From the NCBI GenBank assembly GCA_033060915.1, contig CM065378.1, forward strand, positions 30,023,501 to 30,087,500: DNA of 64,000 bases, in the 5' to 3' direction. This document shows, piece after piece, positions 57,845 to 64,000 of this stretch. The notes below the pieces were generated by a model. The model saw nothing but the letters and a program-made list of their open reading frames with translations, searched no databases and was not told the DNA's origin. The stretch's first letter is position 1; each line of letters starts with the position of its first letter. This stretch comes from Euryodendron excelsum. Its lineage: Eukaryota > Streptophyta > Magnoliopsida > Ericales > Pentaphylacaceae. A program made the translations under genes and the position numbers.

Positions 57845-59114
57845 TCTATATCTATCTATCTATATACTATATATTATAGCAATAAGTTAGGAGTTCTTTG
57901 AGCTTCAAGGTCTTGATCAATTTTTTGAATTTAAAAAAATATAAAAACACAATTTTCATAAAGTCATTGGTTATCTAATTAATATGGTAGTGTTTTTTTA
58001 ATTGTTACCCTTTCAATATGGAAACTTTAAAAGTATTAAAGATAAATATTAAAACTAAATAAACCATGAATTATTTGTAATCAATATAATTATTCAATCT
58101 AACAATCTATTCAAATTCCTATAAGTAATGCTCTTTTCAAAGAAATTTAACTTTTTAAATTTTTTATATATTTGTGATTTTTTTGTGGGTTAAATTTTAT
58201 CTAAACTTAATAAAGATGACATTAAGGAAGGTTAATAAGTTTATGAAATAATAATCAATGAAGAAGATAAATAACTTTTACTTTCCCCATTATTGTTTTT
58301 TTTTAATTGTATGTCATAATATATTTAAGATCATGTATTTTGTCATAAGTACAATTTCATTTTAATGAACTCACAGCATGAAATATTTTAGATAACGAAA
58401 AAGGACATACGTATGAAAAAAAGGTAAAAACGTTTCATTGCGGGGAACAGATAACAAATTACTAATTCATTTCACATTGTATGAATCTGTTTAGTTATAT
58501 TAAATAATTAACCAAAAAAAGGAAAAATAAAAAAGAAATATAAAATACGACTCACATAAAGTATACTAACTTTTATTAAATAGTTGTATAGACAAAACAT
58601 TATTCATATATGGAATTAAAATATTTATCTATATTTATTTTAATTAACTTGTGGAAATTCAACTAATTTTCTTTCACTATTAATTTATATTTTCTCAAAA
58701 AATAAAGTGTAATAGTATTATTTTATTAATTTGAATGACTATTTCTTGATAAATATTAGACATATGTCTATATTTTTTTATAATTTATATTTATTTATTT
58801 TTAATCCTGAATATAACTCAATAAACTTAATGTCCAAATTTAACTAATGTATTTACATTCCCAAATAAACATTAAAAGTGTAACTTAATAGTTAGACATA
58901 AATTGTTTTTTCTACATTTTTTCTCTTTATTCTTAATGTAGGAGAGAAAATATTGTTAATATGTGTAGTCCAAACAACCTTTAAAATAGAAGTTATCCTA
59001 TAAATATTGTATCATTTAATATCCTATAAAATTCTTTGTTTGTAAAAAATTATTTGAAAAATTGACATATGATTTTGTATTTGTAGTTCATGCATAGCAC
59101 GGGTTCATTGCTAG
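57845..59114 (+). mobile_element. Helitron, non-autonomous (unit 2)
   Basis: 1,270 bp. Starts TCTATATCTATCTATCTATA after host A57844; ends with hairpin GTGCATAGCACGGG-like sequence, GTTCATTG and CTAG (59,111-59,114), then T. Orthologous to 8,575-9,872. Confidence 0.85.
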
Positions 59115-60367
59115 TAATAAATATTATAGCAATACGTTTTTAGGTCTTTGACTTTTAAAATCTTGATCCATTTTTCTCAAATGTTTGAATTTAAAAAATA
59201 CAAAAATACAAATGTCCTAAAGCTATTGGTTATTTAATTAATATAATAATATTTTTTGTATTGTCACCCTTTTAATATGAAAACTTTAGAAGCCATTTAA
59301 GATAATTAAAATATATTAAATCTAAATATCAATATCTCATCAGGATTTCTTTATAATCTAAATCTAACAATCTATTTGAATTTCTATAAATAATGCCCTT
59401 TTCAAAGCATTTTAACTTTATATATATGTGATTTTTTTGTGGATTAGATTTACTCAAACTTAATAAAGACGACATTCAAGAAGCTTATAAAATAATTATT
59501 AATGGAGAAGATAGATTGCTTTTACTTTGTCCGTTATGATTTTTGAATATGTATTACAATATGGTTAAGATCCCCTATATATGCTTAAGTACAAGTTCAT
59601 TAAAAATGAATACACTACATATACATCAAAGAGATAACAAAAAAAAAAAATGATTGATAGGATATATAGAAAAAAAAAAGGTTAGTGATGTTTCATTGCT
59701 AGAAACAAATAATAATTTTTTCTAATTTATTTACTCAAGTATATTAAAAAAATTATTTAAGAAAAGAAAGAAAAAATTCTAGAAAATCCGATATAGTTAA
59801 AGTGTACAAACTTTCTATTAAGTAGTTTTACACACGTACATTATTTAAGCATGGAATTAAAAGATTTACGAATACTTATTTAATTACCTTATGAAAATTC
59901 AATTAATCTCATTTCGTTATTTAATTTATATATATTTTTAACAATTTAAGTGTAATTATATTGTTTTATTAATTTGAATGACTATGTCTTAATAGATATT
60001 ATATATTTATATATGTAAATCTATGGATTGAATAAATATATAATGTTGTCCTAGATTTAATTTTTTTTTTTATATTTATGTTTCTTTCTTTTCAATCTTG
60101 AATATAGCCCAATAAACTTGATGTCGGTACTCCAAATAAATAAAGGTATATTAAAAGTGTGACTTATAATAATTATGATGTAAATTTCTTTTTACATTTT
60201 TTTTCTTTTTATGGCTACTAGAATAGAAAAAATATTTTAAACATATTTAACTATTGAATATCATATTTTAAATATACGATTTACCAAAAATTTTGTAAAA
60301 AATTATTTTAAAAACCAACTTATAATTCTATACTTATGGTCCGTGCATAGCACGGGTTCATTGGTAG
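59115..60367 (+). mobile_element. Second tandem Helitron-like element (unit 2)
   Basis: Orthologous to 9,873-11,143. The 3-prime hairpin CCGTGC-ATA-GCACGG is perfect here, but the terminal CTAG has changed to GTAG (60,364-60,367). No clear TC start. Confidence 0.7.
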
Positions 60368-61145
60368 TATATACTTATATATAACCGGAAATAAATTTTC
60401 AACATTATAGGAAGAGGCCTTTTGACAGGCCTTTTGACGTGCATCAAGATTGAGAAACCAACCAAATGCCGTTTAGCCAAGAGCAAGGTTATAAAAAAAT
60501 AAGTGCATTATTGCATTGGATTTTTTTTTTTTTTAAAGTATAAGCCCTGAAATTTCTGACAGAGGGACTCCCCTTATAGGGAAATGAAATAACACTATGA
60601 GTACAACCGTAGAAAGAGAGTAGTGTGAGGTCTCTTCAGACCTTTGAGTCTTTGATAGTCGACATTAATTTAGCCTTCCCTATCTGGTTATGCCAAATTA
60701 ATTCATGTGTGGATTAGAGATGGCAGGGGAATGTGGGTAAGAGGATTCCATTACAAAGATAGGTATTTGCTGTCATTACTGTAGAATTATGAGGGGAAAT
60801 ATTACATATTTTTTAGGGTTTTTTTTTTTTTTTGGAATTCCGTCTTAAAAGTTGCCCCCTCAATAAGAAATCTCCCTTCTGAAAAAAAGAAAGAAAGAAA
60901 AGAAAATGAGTGCAACTTTGCAATAATATTAATGGTTCAATTGTGCTAGCTAGCACTATTGATAATATAAAGAAGTTAGTTCTTTTTCCTTTTTTTCCCC
61001 CTCGCAGAACATTATAAACAAAACTGCCTCAGTGGTATAATAACCTTTAAGCTCTTAATGCTACTAGATCTGCTTGATTACTTCTGCCATGCGACAAATG
61101 ATACTGAAACTATGCTAAAGAGTCTGAACCAGGTAGAAAGTCTCC
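60368..61145. other. 3-prime flank of NLR-C
   Basis: Counterpart of 11,144-11,896. No gene. Contains T and A homopolymers near 60,522 and 60,820. Confidence 0.6.
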
Positions 61146-63962
61146 CTATTTCTCCATTATCTGTCTATTGATTTGATAATTTCCTCTCCAAAAACCATCT
61201 TTTGAATTTCCAATCCAAACCTTTGGGATGTGAGCTATTTTCCAGTAATCTCCACCATGTCCATCTGGATGCAGCTTTGAAGTCACTGTATCAGGCATAT
61301 CACCCAATTCAAGAAGTTTAAGGTTGGTTAGATGTTCTAAGCCAGAGGGCAACTCCCCCAACAATTCACAATTCCTGATATATAGGCTTTCAAGACAGGG
61401 CATCCCGCCTTCCTCCACTGTCACCCATCTCAATCCGTTAAATCTTTGAATCCATAGACACTTGAGCCTCTGAAAACTGCCAGCACTAGAACACAGTCGC
61501 TCCCCTTCGTATGCCTGATCAAGTAAAAGATCAACGAGATTGGGCAAATACTGAAAGGATTGGAATGGATCATCCCTTAACTTGCTCCACCTTAAATGTA
61601 TTCTGACCAGGCCATTGAGAGAAGTTATCCAGTGCAGTAACTTCTCCAAACGCCCTTCCAGGGACAGTGTACGAAGAAGTTGAGGAGGAGGAGGCGAAGA
61701 CAGAGATTCTAGACTAATGATCTCGTTTTCTTCTGTTGCCACAACAATCAATGAGCGAAGGTTGCTTAGCTTCTCAAGGGACGAGCATAGAATTGTCCCA
61801 TCTTCACCTCTCAGATGGAGAATGCTTAATTTCCTTAATTGGGTCAGCTTCCCTAGCTCTCTCGGTACAATGCCACCACTACTGCCATAGTTTGCTTCAA
61901 CGGAACAGAGTTTCTGCAAGGATGATAAACTTCCTACATTTGTGGGGGCTCTGAATCCGTGTACACCGTGAAAAGAAGTATAAGTAGGTTCATCATCATA
62001 GCGATACACCATAAGATGGCGAAGTCGTTGTAGCTTCACGATCTCGTCAGGCAACTCAGTGACATTGGTTTGTTTGAGGTCCAAGGTTTCCAGGTTCTGG
62101 AGCGCTCCAATTGACTTGGGAATTTCTTTTATCCCAGTATTCCTCAAGCTTATATACCTGAGATATATTAGTTTCACAACTTCATTAGGAAATTTCTCCA
62201 GCCGCGTACCTCTCAAGTCTAACACATTTAGAAGCCTTGGACCATCATATAGCGATGTAGGCGTGGACAACTTGGACAGTGAATGTGCTGTTCCAAACAC
62301 GAACAAAGAACGAAGTCGAGTGAAACACTTGCTTTGCTGAAGATTTTCCAATCCACCTTGGATTGATAGGCGTCGAACCGTGTTGGGCCACCCTCTCTGT
62401 TGTTCACTGGCTATTGTTACAAAATTCTGCTCCATCGACATAGAAACGATAATTTCACGCCAAAGGTCATGAATGCGATAAGCACAGGCCCTTCCGTCTC
62501 CCCTTCTCTGTGCCACTTGAATTAAGCTTCTATGGATGAGCTCATTGAGGTAGCCCTCAGCAACTTCCTCTGCTGTCATTCCTTGTCTCTCTTCTACAAA
62601 TCCTTCTGCCACCCATAACCGAATCAATCTCCAATGCTCAAACAAACAATCCTCTGGAAAGATGCTCAAGTATAAGAAACAGAACTTCAAATAGCAAGGC
62701 AAATCAATGTAACTGAGTGACAATATTTTATTCATGCTTAAGAGTTTGTCATTTCCTTCCAACTCGGCTCCAAGGCTGCGGTGGATCCTATCCCACTCAT
62801 CCACGCTACTCTTCTCCTTTGTCGATAAAAGACCACTGATTGCCACAATTGCAAGGGGCAATCCCTCGCATCTTTTCAAGATGGCTCTTGAAAGTCGTTC
62901 CAAATATGTAGGGCAAGAATTCTCCTGAAATATCTTCCTGCAAAACAAGGTCCAGGACTCTTCGGGAGGCAAGGGCTGGAGATTGTAGACTTTGCCATGA
63001 TACTCTTTACTAGAGAAAGAAGCTAGATCTACATTTCTTGTTGTGACTATTACTCGGCTGCCACAATTGCACTCAGGAAATGCATATCTAAAAGATTGCC
63101 ATGCATGAATACCCCATACATCATCAAAAACAAGAACATACCTCTTTTGTTGCAGGAAGGCATTAATTATCCCTTTCAAGCTGTTGGTATCCATGTTTTC
63201 CAATCCTGGTGGGACTGGTTGCTTGACTTCTTCAAAGAGCTGTTGGATCATGCCTTTTAGGAGCTCCTCAATCTGGAATGATTCCGAAACAGTGATCCAA
63301 GCATGGTTCTCGAAATGCTTCTTCACTCTTGTATCATCAAAGACCTTTTTAATGAGTGTGGTTTTGCCCAGTCCTCCCATCCCTACCACGGAGAACACCT
63401 TGAGTCGAGGATCTTCCAGCACCAGCCACCCAATCAGTTGCGATTTGCGCTTCTCAATGCCCACAAGCTCAGCTTCTTCGAGTAGAAGGGCATCGCCACG
63501 AGAATCATACCATGGTTTGTTAAGAACAGTGGACCTTGAGCCTTCCTCTTTCATACCATATATGTTACTGTATCTTTGATGTCCCTCGGAAATATTGATG
63601 ACTCTGGACTTGATTCTTTGTACTTCAGAAGCAATTTGGTGGCGAGCTTTTAAAGTCTTAATAAAACAAGAAACCTTGCGAAGAAACCCCTGGAATCCAT
63701 GGCCATGATGATGTCCGAGGCGAAACATGAATTTATCAAGAACATCTTCAGTGGCATATGCAGCTTCTCGCACTTGCTTGACCCATACTTTGAGTCCCGG
63801 GTCATTCTCTTCCATAGCATCAGCAACTCTGAGGAAAGCCACCATGCGCTCGAATTCGTCTCTGATGTATTCAATCTCTTCTCGAACTCCGCTCAACAAA
63901 TTCACCTCTTCCTGGAGGAAGGGTGCAAAGTTGGATAGTAGATGGAACACCGCACTCTCTGC

Positions 63963-63965
<3 letters not shown>
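61146..63965 (-). CDS. CC-NBS-LRR (RPM1-like) immune receptor, NLR-C
   Basis: A single-exon, 939-residue frame. Coiled coil with EDVLDKF at 73-79; P-loop GMGGLGKTT 195-203; kinase-2 YVLVFDDVW near 276-284; GLPLA near 368-372; CFLYLSIFPED; MHD position read as IHD in YRIHDLW; LRRs to the C-terminus, which ends NYQINRQIMEK as in NLR-A. All ATPase motifs are intact and no integrated domain is seen, so it should be a working CNL receptor of unknown specificity. Residues 1 to about 248 match NLR-B closely (one difference in about 180 bases around the P-loop), whereas from about residue 250 on NLR-A is the closer relative. The ATG abuts a GA-repeat leader, as in NLR-B. Confidence 0.95.

Positions 63966-63966
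<1 letters not shown>

Positions 63967-64000
<34 letters not shown>
63967..64000 (-). repeat. (GA)n 5-prime leader of NLR-C
   Basis: A GA run on the coding strand directly upstream of the ATG, cut by the window end. Shared with NLR-B, absent from NLR-A. Confidence 0.85.

Larger units (their letters stand above)
51168..63217. repeat. Segmental duplication, unit 2
   Basis: Colinear with 1 to about 13,930. Unit 2-specific differences: a 1.15-kb replacement at 52,300-53,449 and the absence of the 2.68-kb Helitron of unit 1. The homology to NLR-A stops being the best match at 63,217-63,247, inside the NLR gene. Confidence 0.9.

Overview
The window is nuclear DNA of a flowering plant, most likely a woody eudicot. 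It is AT-rich, about two thirds of it is layered transposable elements, and the few host genes are plant families: CC-NBS-LRR immune receptors and a UBC25/26-like ubiquitin-conjugating enzyme. I cannot name the species.

The frame is a large direct segmental duplication. Unit 1 (1 to about 13,930) and unit 2 (51,168 to about 63,217) are colinear and carry the same order on the minus strand: an E2 gene, then Helitron-rich AT spacer, then an NLR gene. Each E2 copy (2,716-4,842 and 54,787-56,868) fits a two-exon, 340-residue model. The unit 1 NLR (11,897-14,682) is a multiply broken pseudogene. The unit 2 NLR (61,146-63,965) is intact and is a chimera: its first quarter and GA-rich leader match the third NLR of the window (23,977-26,775, also intact), while the rest matches the unit 1 pseudogene.

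Between the units lie, in order: a MULE-type MITE with a 9-bp target duplication (15,263-15,931); a decayed Ty3 element (about 17,100-22,638) split by a non-autonomous gag-only LTR element (17,136-19,631) whose LTRs carry a very long array of heat-shock-element units; the intact NLR; two tandem MULE-type MITEs with a complete Ty1/copia element (27,937-32,922) inserted in the gap between them; another MITE (35,005-35,278); and a 13.6-kb CACTA transposon (37,168-50,801). The CACTA holds a decayed TNP2-type transposase, a second TNP1/Spm-type gene, and about 22 tandem copies of a 178-bp sequence inside an intron of that second gene.

Unit 1 also contains a reverse-strand Helitron (5,583-8,263) that is absent from unit 2, where the empty A/T site is preserved. 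It holds a second Helitron, which in turn holds a solo LTR. The window therefore records a timeline: older Helitrons shared by both units, the segmental duplication, then unit-specific insertions, tandem duplication, pseudogenisation of one NLR and conversion of the other. No tRNA, rRNA, CRISPR or bacterial-type features were seen.
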